Shown here: positions 45,739 to 56,861 of the stretch, piece by piece
Position numbering within the stretch: position 1 is the first letter of the stretch
Layout of the letters: every line of letters begins with the position of its first letter
Source: Erodium maritimum
Taxonomy: Eukaryota; Streptophyta; Magnoliopsida; Geraniales; Geraniaceae
Direction of reading: 5' to 3'
Length of the DNA: 64,000 nucleotides
NCBI GenBank assembly: GCA_963921825.1
Contig: OY997593.1
Location: forward strand, 64,092,039-64,156,038
The notes under the pieces: generated by a model
Told to the model about the DNA's origin: nothing
Seen by the model: the letters and a program-made list of their open reading frames with translations, nothing else
Database searches by the model: none
Translations under genes and position numbers: made by a program

Positions 45739-47721
45739 ATGGCCAAGGTGGATGTGATAGGTAAATTGCCTCCACCTAGAAATGTTAAGGGGATTAGAAG
45801 TTTTTTAGGACATGCAGGGTTCTATAGAAGATTCATTAAGGGGTTTTTTGAGATTTCCAAACCATTGTGCAATTTGTTAGGAAAAGATATCCCTTTTGAT
45901 TTTGATGATGCATGCTTGAAGAATTTCTTGTCCTTGAAAGATAAGTTAGTGAATGCACATGTGATGGTGAGTCCTGATTGGTCCCTGCCTTTTGAGTTAA
46001 TGTGTGATGCTAGTGATATAGCGGTAGGGGCAGTTTTGGGACAGAGAAAAGGCAAGATTTTTCACACTATTTATTATGCTAGTAGAGTTCTTAATGAAGC
46101 CCAAATGAATTGTGCTACTACTGAAAAAGAACTACTTGCTGTGGTATTTGCTTGTGATAAATTTCATTCTTATCTTGTCTTGTCCAAAGTTATTGTGTAC
46201 ACTGACCATGCAGCTCTCAAGTATTTGTTTAGTAAGAAAGATGCAAAACCTAAACTATTGAGGTGGATTTTACTACTCCAAGAATTTGATTTGGAGATTC
46301 GAGATAAAAAAGGAGTAGAGAATGTTATTGCAGATCACCTATCTAGGATTGAGAACCCCTATGAGAACCTAAGTGTGCCAATTAAAGAAGAGTTCCCGGA
46401 TGAGCACTTGTTTGGTATAGAAAATCAAGTCACCCCATGGTTTGCCTATTTTGCAAATTACTTAGCAAGTGGTGTTCTTCCTGCAGATTTTACCTCCTAT
46501 CAGAAGAAAAAGTTTTTATATGATGTGAAAAACTATTATTGGGATGATCCTTTCTTGTTTAAGGTTTGTGCATATCAAATGGTGAGAAGGTGTATTCCCG
46601 AGTATGATACTAGAGAGATTTTACATCATTGCCATGGAAGAGAAGTAGGAGGACATTTTGGGCCTGCCAGGACAGCACAAAAGGTGTTGCAATCGGGATT
46701 TTATTGGCCTACCTTATTTCATGATGCAGCTGTGTTCGTTAAGCAATGTGACAGGTGTCAAAGAACTGGTAATATCTCGAGAAGGCAAGAGATGCCTATG
46801 AACATTTCAATTGAGGTAGAGTTATTTGACGTATGGAACATTGACTTTATGGGCCCCTTTCCACGGTCCAATGGTTATGAGTACATTTTAGTGGCCGTGG
46901 ATTATGTGTCAAAGTGGGTTGAAGCGGTGGCCTTAGCCACCAATGATGCCAAACCGGTTTGTGCGTTTTTAAAGAAATATATATTTTCTCGGTTTGGCAC
47001 GCCTAGGGCAATAGTAAGCGATGGCGGCACACACTTTTGCAATAAACAATTTTGGAAGCTCTTAAATCATTATGGTGTTCGTCATCGCTTAGCTACTCCC
47101 TACCATCCCCAAACTAGCGGGCAAGTAAAGGTTACAAATACGGAGCTTAAAAGCATATTAGAGAAAACTGTCAGTGCATCTAGGAAAGATTGGTCACAGA
47201 GATTAGATGATACACTGTGGGCATATAGGACAGCTTTTAAAACTCATATTGGAATGTCTCCTTACAAGTTAGTGTATGGGAAGTCTTGTGATTTACCGGT
47301 GGAGCTAGAGCATAAAGCATATTGGGCAATCAAGTTTTTAAATTTTGATGCTAACAGTTGTGGTGAGAACAGGTTATTACAGATCAATCAGATGGATGAA
47401 TTCAGGTCTCAGGCTTACCACAACTCAAAGCTATACAAGGAGCGCACCAAAATTGCCCATGATAAGAGAATTGTAGACAGAGAGTTCAAGGAGGGAGACA
47501 TGGTTCTTCTCTATAACTCTAGATTGAAGCTCTTCCCCGGTAAACTAGTTTCAAAGTGGAGCGGTCCCTATAAGGTGACCCGACTTCTTTCCAAAGGGGC
47601 GGTAGAGATCTTTGATGGGAAGAATCCCCCTTTTCTTGTGAATGGTCATAGAGTGAAGCACTACTTTGGTGGTGTGTTCGGTCCAGAAGAATGTCTATAT
47701 CTGGAGGAGCCTGAGTATTAG
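45739..47721 (+). pseudogene. Athila-like RT end, RNase H and integrase, frame-shifted from gag-pol
   Basis: 660 codons continuing the polyprotein after the shift: RT connection ([18 protein letters not shown]), RNase H ([41 protein letters not shown]), the integrase zinc module ([12 protein letters not shown] to CDRCQRTG) and the core. In the core both Asp residues stand (NIDFMGP and VSDGGTHF), but the residue 36 positions after the second Asp, where the D,D-35-E family has Glu, is Lys (GQVKVTN, codon AAG). That is a G-to-A change and should abolish integration. The C-terminal part looks complete. Confidence 0.92.
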
Positions 47722-47905
47722 GCGGTAGGCGGCTTAGGCCGCCTTTGAGTCGAGCTAACGACGTTAAACAAATGCGCTAGTTGGGAGGCACCCCAACAAT
47801 GGATGGAAAGTGGGAGCAGTTTAGTCACATGCCATGGCGCCGAGCTTCTTAGAAGTTCTCACGGGCGATGATCTTTCCATCCATCCATGCACACTAGGAC
47901 TCCCA
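47722..47905 (+). other. Athila-like 3' untranslated remnant before the truncated LTR
   Basis: It includes GTTGGGAGGCACCCCAA, a text usual after pol in Athila elements, and AAAGTGGGAGCAG, a candidate polypurine tract (about 47807). The LTR start that should follow is missing. The env-like region common in some Athila elements is absent or deleted. Confidence 0.65.
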
Positions 47906-49192
47906 CGTCAGCTCACAAGCCAACCCTACTACCATTTGTTGAGGAGTGCCGCAGCCAGGAAAAAGGAATTTTTTTTCAGCTTCTTCATTTTTTTGGCGAC
48001 ACAGAATCGGAAAGGGGGAGCACGAGAGGGAGCCAAACCAGAGAAGCTTTAGAGCATTTATTTTTATTTTTTTTTCTTTTTCTTCCTACACACAACCAAA
48101 GATATATACACTCTTGATAATTAATTTTAAAGGAGATTTTTATAGAGAGTTGTTTATTTTCTGATTTTTTTGGAGAGATTTTGGGGAACACAAGGGGAAG
48201 CTTCATTGATTGGAGAAGGATTTGAGCCAAGGGTGTCATTGTTCTTGGAGAAAATTCATCTTTAGGAGAGTCTCTTGGTGCTTCTACTCTTGGATTTGTT
48301 GCCAACACAAGAAGATCAAAGCTAGGGTTTGGAGGAAGGGGAAGAGCAGCCATTTTGTCAATTAATTGTGGTGATTGTATCTAAACTTTCTCTCTAATTC
48401 TCATTATGAAATCATTTACTTGTTGGTTCATCTCTATGTCATTGATTATCATGAACAACTAAACCCCCAAATTTCTAGGGTTTTGGGTGATTAGAGTAGT
48501 GATTTCCATGTTTTGAATGCTTTAAATTGTTGTGATTGTTGAATTGTTTTAGTGTTTATGATCGATTTGTGCTTAACGCTCTATCTCCCGGGTAGGCTTG
48601 ATAATTGTTTCGAATTAGAATTTAACGCTTGAAAAAGGAGAATTCTAATTAGTCTAAAGTCGATCGTAAATTGGATTTAAACTCTAGCTAGAACTAGCGG
48701 GGTTAATACAATTGCAATAGCTATAGGCTTGGTTGGTCGAAAGTTAGAAGTTGTCATAGAGCTAAACGCTTTGGGTCTTCCTACATCGTGATTCGAAAGA
48801 ACTCGGTGGTTAGATTCCATTAGGGTCCGAATCGTTCGAAAGAAGTTAGGACTAGAGTTGAGATGACTCGTTGCCTCTAAATCAAGTCTTCATCACAACA
48901 ATCGAGTATTTTTTACTTTATGGAATGAACTCTATGAACCCGATATCCTAGAAATTTCATCATTTGATTCAAGAAGTTAAGAATTCTCGGTTTCGTGCTA
49001 CGAGTGCTCTACTTGATTTGCATTACTTGTTAGTTTATTTTATAAGCATAAAAACCAACTTTTTATAGAAATAGCTTAGCTACAAGCTTTGAATAGTAAG
49101 TGTTTGTTTATTGCTCCTTTGGGCTCGATATTCCGGACTTCAAATCCGATTACTACTTGACGGCCGGTGCACTTGTCGTGCTCAAGTTTGCG
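47906..49192 (+). repeat. 3' LTR of the Athila-like element, truncated at both ends
   Basis: It aligns with about 40845-42118 of the 5' LTR. About 575 bp at the start are gone, with CAAGCC shared at the break. The last 19 bp are gone as well. The right junction (about 49192-49200) joins the LTR directly to chromovirus RT sequence. Confidence 0.9.
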
Positions 49193-50138
49193 TTCAAAAG
49201 GTTTGTCAAAGGGCGAGCAATTATGCCATAATTTTGGATGAATTTCTTGTAATAACTAGTAAGTCCCAAGTAGCCTCGCAGCTGCTTCAGTGTTGTTGGA
49301 AATGGCCACTGCAAGACACAATCGACTTTATTGGCGGCCATTGCTACCCCATTCTCAGATATCACATGGCCAAGATATTCACTATCTTTTCGAGCAAAAA
49401 CACACTTGGAGCGTTTGAGAAAAAGTTGCTCTTCAGCCAAGATTTGAAAAATCAACCTTAAGTGAGTGACATGATCCGATAAGCTGTGAGAATAGACCAA
49501 GATGTCATCGAAGAATACCAGAACAAATACACACAGTAGTGGTTTAAAAATCGCGTTCATCAGCGATTGAAAGGTCGAAGGGGCATTCGTTAACCGAAAG
49601 GGCATCACCAAGAACTCGTAATGCCCAGAGTTAATACAAAACGCTGTCTTGGAAATGTCTTCTTCTTTCATACGAATTTGGTAGTAACCTGAACGGAGAT
49701 CAAGCTTAGAAAAGTATGAAGCACCCTGCAATTCATCTAGCAGTTCATCCACCAATGGAATTGGAAACTTGTCCCTCTGTGTCATCGCATTCAAGCGTCT
49801 ATAATCCACACATAATCTCCAGGAGTTGTCCTTCTTACGAATCAAAATCACAAGAAAAGAAAAGAACTGGTGCTATTTCGAATTATACCTGAGAGTAGCA
49901 TTTCATCAATCATATGCTCAATCTCGGTCTTTTGCATTGCAGGATAGCGATATGGTCGAATTTTCACAGCCTTTGCATCAGGAAGCAAGGAGATCGCATG
50001 ATCATGTAATCTCTGAGGAGGAAGACTTAATGGCAATTCAAATAAGGAAGAGAACTCCAGTAACAATTCCTCTATTTCGATTGGAAGGACTTGGGATTCC
50101 TCATATGGCATAGTTGGAGATGGGGAGTTAGTTATCAT
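49193..50138 (-). pseudogene. Chromovirus reverse transcriptase (right copy)
   Basis: Read on the minus strand, 50138-49848 gives the RT lead-in ([18 protein letters not shown]) and 49851-49193 the RT core with [31 protein letters not shown] and the catalytic FFDD (FFDDILVYS, about 49510). A shift at about 49850 separates the two. The end of this copy (49201-49456) repeats the sequence already present at 40016-40271, left of the Athila-like element, with 8 differences in about 256 bp. Confidence 0.9.
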
Positions 50139-50159
50139 TGATGCAGAAAGAAGATTACC

Positions 50160-50815
50160 TTAACATGTAATAGAGGCAAGCTTGTGGTAATGCTTGGCAT
50201 GTTCCCAAGATACATTCGTAGCTCCTAGTCCTTGCAGACGAACCATAGCATTCTTCCAAGTGAAATCCATAGTTAAAGCACTGTAATCCCATAGGATTGG
50301 CCCCAATGTAATCAGCCATTGAATTCCCAATACCATATCACAACCATAGATGGGTAAGACCAGAAAATCTGCATAGAAAACCATGTCTTGCATCGACCAA
50401 GAGAGGTCATGACATTGAGAGACCGAAGTCAAAGTATTCCCATTTGCAACGCTCACCCTAATTCCAGAAGTAGGAAGCAATTTGTAATTCAAACGCTTTG
50501 CAACCGAAGCATGAATAAAATTATGGGTACTCTCATAGTCTACCAAAATAACAACAGCTTGCGAACCAACGAACCCCATAATCTTCATGGTTTGAAACCC
50601 AACAATGCCAAGCAAGGCGTGCAATGATATCATCGGATCACCAGAAAAAACCATGGTATCTTCCTCAAAAACAGGGTCCAGTGTTGCCAGACAATCAACA
50701 AATTCTTCCCCCGCCGCCTGGTGACCTGAATCATCCTCCACCAACATATGGAATAACTAGGATTTGGTGCATTTATGGTCACGAGAAAATTTATCGCCGC
50801 ACCAAACACAAAGAC
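50160..50815 (-). pseudogene. Chromovirus gag end (zinc knuckle) and protease
   Basis: The zinc knuckle CVWCGDKFSRDHKC lies at 50769-50810. The protease frame (50747-50160, 195 codons) has LVDYESTHNFIH where the D-[ST]-G active site is expected: Gly is replaced by Glu and Ser/Thr by Tyr, so the enzyme should be inactive. It then reads LGIQWLITLGPILWDY, typical for this protease region. A stop separates it from the knuckle. Confidence 0.85.
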
Positions 50816-50931
50816 CTTTTTTGTACCGCTCATCCCGCAACTGCCTCTATGCTTGAGAAGGCCCTCGAGGAGGTGGATGAATTTGTGGTTTTGTGGAGGG
50901 AGGAAGTTGTATGGGTGGGTATGTTGAGAAA

Positions 50932-53239
50932 TGTAAGAACCGCCCCGGTCGACACCGGTCGAACCGGTGAAATTTGGCAAAAGTTGACTTTCCGCCGGAA
51001 AAGTCATCCGATGACTCCGGGAGTCATTTGGGACCTTTCCGGGACCCAAAAAGCTTATCCGTCATTACGGTTAGCTTAGTTGGGTCGTTTCCTTTCAAAT
51101 GAGTACTTTGGCGAAAAAGTCAAATCCGGGTCAAACTAGGTCAAATTAGGGGCTTTATCGAATTAAATTAATTGGGATAAAAGAATTAAGGATAGATGTA
51201 GACCCCACATGGACACATGTCTATGATGTCTTGGAGGAGAAGAAAATGGTGGAGAAAGACCCAATTGCCCTCATTTGGGGCCAAATGAGGAGAAAGGGAG
51301 CAAGATGGACAAAAGAGTCTTTTCTAGTTTAGGTTAAAGGCAACAATTGAGCAACAAATAAGCCATTTCTCCTTGCTTGGCCAAAAAACACAAGAGAGAG
51401 AGAAAGGTTGAAGCCTCCATTGCTTGAAGAAGAAGAAAATGAAGAAAAGAAGCTCATTTGGTTGATTTTCATCATCAATCTTCTCCAAATTTACTTCATT
51501 CTCATCCCCTCTTCATTCCTAAGACGTTGTCCCCGAGCACGGCGGAGGAGGCTACTAGGCGATTCGTGGTTCTTCGCGTTTGGATAGCGGTTGAGGTAGG
51601 GAAAAGTAGCGAATACCGGTTTAATTGCGGAAAGTTACTAGTATGCATATAGGTTACGAATTCTCGATATAATATAGAATCGTATGTAGGATGTGAATAA
51701 CTAGCATAGTCATATAAAAATGGAACCACTTGTGGCCATGTCGTGCCGTAGGTATGGGAATTGCGGTGTTGTAGTATCACATGTGGGTCCCTGGTTGGGC
51801 TCGTAGGATTGCGTGTTGGTTGTGTTTGTTGCTTGTAATGGTTGATATGTGTTATGTCCGTTGTTAAATTAAGGATCATGATATGCTATGAGAACGTGGT
51901 GGATGTTAGTGTGAGTTATTGTCTTGTGATATGATCGGGTGAATGATAGACCGATGTGGTGTGTTCGGTAAGATTGTTCTGTATGGTATGCTGGTACGAT
52001 ATGTTTGGTGTGAGATGTTCGAGGACGGTGTTCCAGTCCGATATCTTGGCTGATGTTGTGTGTTCCGGCACGATATGTTCCAAGGCGGTGTGTTCCGGTC
52101 TGATACCTATATCGAAGGAGGGTTCTGATATAGGATATCTAGACCGAGGCTTCCGGTATGATATTTATATCGTGGAGGATTCCGGTATAGGAGATCTAGG
52201 CCGAGGATTGGTTCTGGTGCGATACCTATGCCGTAGAGGATTTAGATACAAGATATCTAGAGCCGAGGAGGGTGTTCCAGAGCAATGTTTATGCCGAAGA
52301 GGATTCCAGTATAGGATACCTAGGTCGATGCTGAGTTTCCGGTATGGTATGTGTGATGTGAGTTGTACCCCGTGGTACGGGAAGATATACCCGACCGATG
52401 GAGGATTCCGGTCCACTATATTATGAGTTGTACCCCGATGTTGTGTGTTCCGGGAAGATGTCTAGACCGATGTCGAGTTCGGTACGATATGGTTGATTCG
52501 GGCTATGGGAATCCGGTGCATTGCTCTGGGATACTAAGGGTGTGGAAGTGGTTGCTAATGATATTACTCTGTGTGTTGATCTGTTTTGATTGTTGTGATT
52601 ACTTATGCCTGTTATGCGAGCCTTTGTGATTTTTGAATACATTCATACCTGAGTTCAGTGTATTGTCGTGCGAGTTCGCACGCGTGGTCAGTTGCGAGAT
52701 AACCGTGGTCGTTGTATATTGAGAATTGTTTAGGTGACGGGTGCTAAGAGCATAGTTGAGGAGAAGTGTACGATTTTCGGTTCAGTATCGAGTTTGATTT
52801 ACGAGTTACTCCCGATTGGTGTCAAGCGTTATCTTTAGGTTACTTTGTTTAAATGATTCGTGTTATTGCCTTACTAGTATGCCATAATCGGACGGGCATC
52901 CGTGGTGGTGGGCAATAGCTCACTCCCTTTACTACTTTTTCCTACTGAGCGGAAGCTCACGCCCTCTTTTACTGTTCTACAGGTTTTGATCGCGATTTGA
53001 TTTAGAGGATGTCTCGGAGCTTGGAAGCTTAGCGAGAGTCCGAGTTGGGATGGTCTAGAGACGTACTTTCCTTTTGTACTAAACAATTTATTACATGGAT
53101 TTCGAGTATTGACTCTTATTATCAGGATTTATCAGTTTGAACTATTGTTGGAGATTTATTTCGTTTAAAGCCGCTTTTACTTATTATTACTTTTAGTTCA
53201 CGTCTCGAGTCCGGTCAAAACCGGATTTGGGGCGTGACA
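50932..53239 (+). repeat. Solo LTR (family L), 2308 bp, TSD AGAAA, nested in chromovirus gag
   Basis: It starts TGTAAGAACCGCC and ends GGGGCGTGACA. Perfect 5-bp repeats AGAAA flank it (50927-50931 and 53240-53244). It shares its left end and right end with the copy at 33421-36530, including the hairpin (52946-52959, loop GGAA) followed by a CTACAG acceptor-like site. The middle holds a different tandem zone (about 52060-52520) with GAGGATTCCGGT-type units. The insertion is later than that of the chromovirus. Confidence 0.93.
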
Positions 53240-53244
53240 AGAAA

Positions 53245-53868
53245 CTTGGCTTGGTGGACGGAAGAGAAGGACTGAACCTCTGAGGTAATGTCGAAGAAGG
53301 AGAGGAAAAAAATACCTGGGTTTAAAACCAAGATCAAAATTTTCTTTTTGCCATCAACAATGCTTGGCCAATATCCAAGGAACGATGTTGACCCCCTGTG
53401 ACTTCATGCGTTGTGTGAAATGGAGATGGTGGCGTAACACAGTGTCTTCGAAGCCTAGCATGGCTTCACGCACCTTCTCCTCCTCCGCAACGTCTTCAGC
53501 GATGCAATATTGCTCAAACTTGAGCTCCCAACCGGAAAAATCAGCGCCTCGAATTTGGGTGGTTTCCGATGACGATGTTCTCGCTTATATGGAGGATCGG
53601 GAGGTACAACTTCCGGTGGTGTGCCCAAAATGCTTGGTTGAGCGTGTGAAGTAGTCACAAATGACCCAGGCGGTGGAGATGGAGGGATTGTGGTGTACGG
53701 ACGGTTTGGTGTGTCCGGAATCTTCATCACCAAGGCACCGATCAAGGCTGATAGCTCCGTGAGCTTCGCATCCATGTTTGATGGTTTCTTTGAGCTGAGA
53801 GACCTCAGCATTTGTAGCTGCTAGATCATCGTGAACTTGGCTTGGTGGATTGGTCATGGTCGAGGAAA
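53245..53868 (-). pseudogene. Chromovirus gag N-terminal part, frameshifted
   Basis: It starts near MTNPPSQVHDDLAATNAEVSQ (just inside the primer-binding site) and moves to another frame with MDAKLTELSALIGAL and a Pro-rich stretch ending KREHRHRKPPKFEAL. Beyond, the frame is disturbed up to the solo LTR at 53239; gag resumes on the other side below 50932. Confidence 0.75.
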
Positions 53869-53870
53869 GT

Positions 53871-53884
53871 GGCTCTGATACCAA
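53871..53884 (-). promoter_or_regulatory. tRNA-iMet primer-binding site of the chromovirus
   Basis: The minus strand reads TTGGTATCAGAGCC directly after the 5' LTR end (53885). It sets the orientation. Confidence 0.92.
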
Positions 53885-54195
53885 TGATGAGGATTCTTAG
53901 TGTAGCGGTGAATATTAGGATTTGGAAGGAATTGGGGATAGAGAAATGTAGAAAGAGGGAGAAGAGGAGAGAGTGAGGAAGGAGAGAGAGAAGGGAGAGA
54001 GAGAGAGAGAGTAAGGACAACAATTTGGACTGTATGGCCCAACCAAAGAGCATGCTCTGCTCTGGCGACATATATAACGAAGTAGACGATAAAACAGTAT
54101 TGGGCCCGTGGGTAAGGCTTACATTCAGCCCACTTAAATTGAAAAGCATAATCAAAAAGCCCATGGAAGGGTCTACAACTACTCAGCCCATATCA
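53885..54195 (-). repeat. 5' LTR of the chromovirus
   Basis: 311 bp; about 20 bp longer than the 3' LTR because of an expanded GA repeat (about 53985-54012). A TATATA box lies near 54071. Confidence 0.93.
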
Positions 54196-54215
54196 TATTG
54201 TTTTCATGACATCCA

Positions 54216-54399
54216 AGAGGACAAATCTAACTTATCTTAAAAACTGTGTGAACCTATCCTATCCACACACTCTTAAGATCAAACATTCACCATGATGTCA
54301 TATCATCACCCCAATCTCACCGGAAATTCACGCTAAATTCATTCTTTCTCATACAAGCAAGGCTATACGTTAAAAAGTGGTTTCCATTGATTTCTTCTC
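54216..54399. mobile_element. Short deletion derivative of the foldback MULE family
   Basis: It contains TTAAAAACTGTGTGAACC and further text colinear with the left arm of the element at 25104-26662 (about 25135-25275), followed directly by a short copy of the right end (AGTGGTTTCCATTGATTTCTTC). Flanks TGACATCCA (54207-54215) and TGACATCTG (54400-54408) match at 7 of 9. It starts 20 bp beyond the chromovirus target site. Confidence 0.65.
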
Positions 54400-54408
54400 T
54401 GACATCTG

Positions 54409-54874
54409 AATACTGTCGACAACGAATCTAGTAAAAAAAAGATCAGTGAGTCATTACTCTTTAAATAAAACTTTCCCTAATTCATACGTGCAAATATAAT
54501 TACAAACAATCTCGAGGATGATTCCAAAGATAAACGGCCGGTAAAGGCACCAACCCTTTGCTCGATCCTCACTCAAGACTTGATCCATGAACAAATATTT
54601 TTGGTTTTGCACTCTGTTTCTCTCAATCTGGTCGTGGAGAAACCAAAGACTAATAATCTGTCCCTTCTCTGTGGCTATTAAATGCTATATTTCAGCCCCA
54701 CTCGTTCTTCGCTGTTTTCATGTCCTTTACTTAAAACCTTTCCTTGTTTCGACCGCTAAATTTCAATAATTTTCTCTTTTTGTTTCTCTCTTCAATTAAC
54801 TCTCTATGGTCAGCTTCTCTTTTCTGATGCCATTGTCCTAAACCAAAAGGACAACACTTCCCATTTCAATTTTC
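54409..54874 (+). promoter_or_regulatory. Upstream region of the BTB/POZ gene
   Basis: AT-rich, with pyrimidine-rich text (TCTCTTTTTGTTTCTCTCTTC, about 54772) as in plant 5' UTRs. No certain TATA box; GCTATTAAATGC at about 54675 is a weak candidate. The promoter lies close to the MULE derivative. Confidence 0.4.
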
Positions 54875-56861
54875 ATGGCAGCTGATACCGCTACAACCAC
54901 AACCACACTTCGAACCCAATCCGCTTCTTCTACCAAGCCCAACCGCCGGTACCGCCGCGACACCGCCGCCAGCGGCGACTCTCCTGGTTCCAATCACATG
55001 CCCGACTCTCCTCAGCCGTCGCAATCTCGACGGAGCGGTAGCTATTGCGGCAGCCCTATTGTAAATCTCCCATCGAACTCTTCTTCTCCGTCTGGTTCGT
55101 TCAGGATCCAAGTGCCGTCGGGAAGCCTCTCGCCGGTCATGGACTTCACCAATTCCACGACTCGATCCAACGGATACTCCGGTAGCGAATCCTTCCCTTC
55201 CAGCTTCTCCAAATTCAACTCCGCGCTCACCGCTGGGCTCCTGAACCCAATGTCTCCGCCGCCGCAGATCGATAAGACCCGATCGAGCCCTACCCTTATC
55301 GATTTAATTGCCAATGAGCCCGATATTCAGATCAGAAACCAGATCCCATTAAACCCAGTTCCTTTCTCGTCCTCAAGGCCCCAAATTTCAGTCCAGGAGA
55401 AGCAAGCCGTGACGCTACAGCGGATATCGGACATTTTGGCTTCTCGGAGTCCCGGTAACCTGTTCAACGATCAGCCCTCGAGCGATATCAAGCTCACATT
55501 GAGTTCAAAAGACGGGATTAGCATTTTCCTGAATCTTCACAGGCAGGTACTTGTTGCGCACAGCCGGTTCTTTGCGGCAAAGCTCTCGGATCGGTGGACG
55601 AAGCAGCAGAGGTCGTCGTTGCCGTACATTGTTGAGATCGCTGACTGCGATGATGTCGAAGTGTACGTCGAGACATTGGGATTGATGTATTGTAAGGATC
55701 TGAGGAAAAGACTCATGAAGGTGGATGTGCCCAGTGTTCTTGGCATCTTAAAGGTACAATTTTTAACATTTGTCTCTTATTTGGTTGCTGAGAAACTGTT
55801 GCTATATATGCCCTAAGGCCAATTCAATTTCAGGGTTTTGCTTATGAGATTGAGACACGTATGTGATTGTGAATTACTAGGATGATGTTCTTAGTTTGTT
55901 GAGGTTTACTGTCTTTTTTCTTTCTTTCTAGGTTTCAGTAGCAATTGGGTTCGATGCAGGGATTCTAACTTGTTTGGAGTTCTTGGAAGCTGCTCCATGG
56001 GCTGAGGATGAAGAAGAGAAAGTAGCTTCTCTGCTATCTGAGCTCAGGCTCGAAGGAGTTGGAGCCGAGGAGGTCCTGAAAAGGGTCTCACTTGAAGTTG
56101 CTTATACAAACCAAGAAGGTAATGGCAATGAAGAAGTGCTAGTCAAGCTCTTACATGTAGTTCTCGAGGGTAAGGATGAGAGGGCTAGGAGGGAGATGAA
56201 AGTGTTGGTATCAAAGATGCTTCATGAGAATCCATCTCAGAATGACCTCAAGAAAGAGTCTTTATATTCAGCTTGTGACAAGTGCTTGAACTCTCTACAC
56301 CACCATTTCCTCAAGGCCACTACTTCAGACTTACAGGAAGTGGGTCAGATTGCAAGGCAAGCCGATAACTTACACTGGATTTTGGACATTTTGATTGACA
56401 GACAGATTGCAGAGGACTTCTTGACAACATGGGCTTCTCAGTATCAATTGGCCGATTCACATCCTAAAGTCCCTGCCCTTCATAGGCATGAAGTTAGCAG
56501 AGTCACAGCACGGCTCTTTGTTGGGATTGGAAAGGGGCAGCTATTGGTTTCAAAGGAGGCCCGGTGCTTGCTTCTGAAGACATGGCTTGTGCCATTCTAT
56601 GATGATTTTGGGTGGATGAAGAGGGCATCGAATGGACTCGATCGTCACTTGATTGAGGATGGCCTCAGTAACACCATCCTCACTTTGCCTTTAGCCTTGC
56701 AACAGGACATTTTACTCGCCTGGTTCGGTCGTTTCTTGAATTCTGGTGAAGATTGTCCCAATATACACAAGGGATTTGAGGTTTGGTGGAGGAGGGCTTT
56801 CTGGAAGCAGAATGGTAAGCAAGAACGCGTCCCGTGCCAGTTTCGAGTCACATCTGCATAG
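54875..56861 (+). CDS. BTB/POZ domain protein, At1g63850-like, two exons
   Basis: Exon 1 is 54875-55753 and exon 2 is 55932-56861, with a 178-bp phase-0 intron starting GTACAA and ending TTTCTTTCTAG. The protein has 602 residues. Residues 1-170 are Ser/Pro/Thr-rich and probably disordered. A BTB/POZ fold runs from about residue 203 ([28 protein letters not shown]) past the exon junction. A helical C-terminal region of about 250 residues follows ([18 protein letters not shown], then [20 protein letters not shown]), typical of the plant BTB family of At1g63850. Such proteins are thought to be adaptors of Cullin3 ubiquitin ligases; that role is family knowledge, not shown here. The ATG is the first in the open frame. 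No lesion is seen. Confidence 0.93.

Larger units (their letters stand above)
40272..49192 (+). mobile_element. Athila-like Ty3/gypsy retrotransposon nested in the chromovirus, truncated 3' LTR
   Basis: Inserted in the chromovirus RT after TCAAC (40267-40271). It has a 1866-bp 5' LTR, a tRNA-Asp primer-binding site, gag, protease, RT, RNase H and integrase in the plus orientation, and Athila-type gag text. The two LTRs share about 1.29 kb with roughly 8 substitutions and 1 indel (about 0.6 percent), so it is young. The 3' LTR lost about 575 bp at its start and 19 bp at its end. Coding lesions: TAA at 42366, TAG at 42969, one extra base near 45720 and a lost integrase Glu. Confidence 0.94.
37756..54195 (-). 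mobile_element. Chromovirus-type Ty3/gypsy retrotransposon (Reina-like), split by nested insertions
   Basis: Short LTRs (37756-38047 and 53885-54195) and the perfect duplication TATTG (37751-37755 and 54196-54200) define the whole. Removing the nested insertions leaves roughly 5 kb, normal for short-LTR chromoviruses. Domain order on the minus strand is gag, zinc knuckle, protease, RT, RNase H, integrase and a chromodomain-like C-terminus (QLSDSFPEDATWDF, with shifts). The LTRs differ by about 15 substitutions plus a GA-repeat length change, near 5 percent. Many stops and two altered catalytic motifs show it is dead. The Reina assignment is inferred from LTR size and the chromodomain. Confidence 0.93.
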
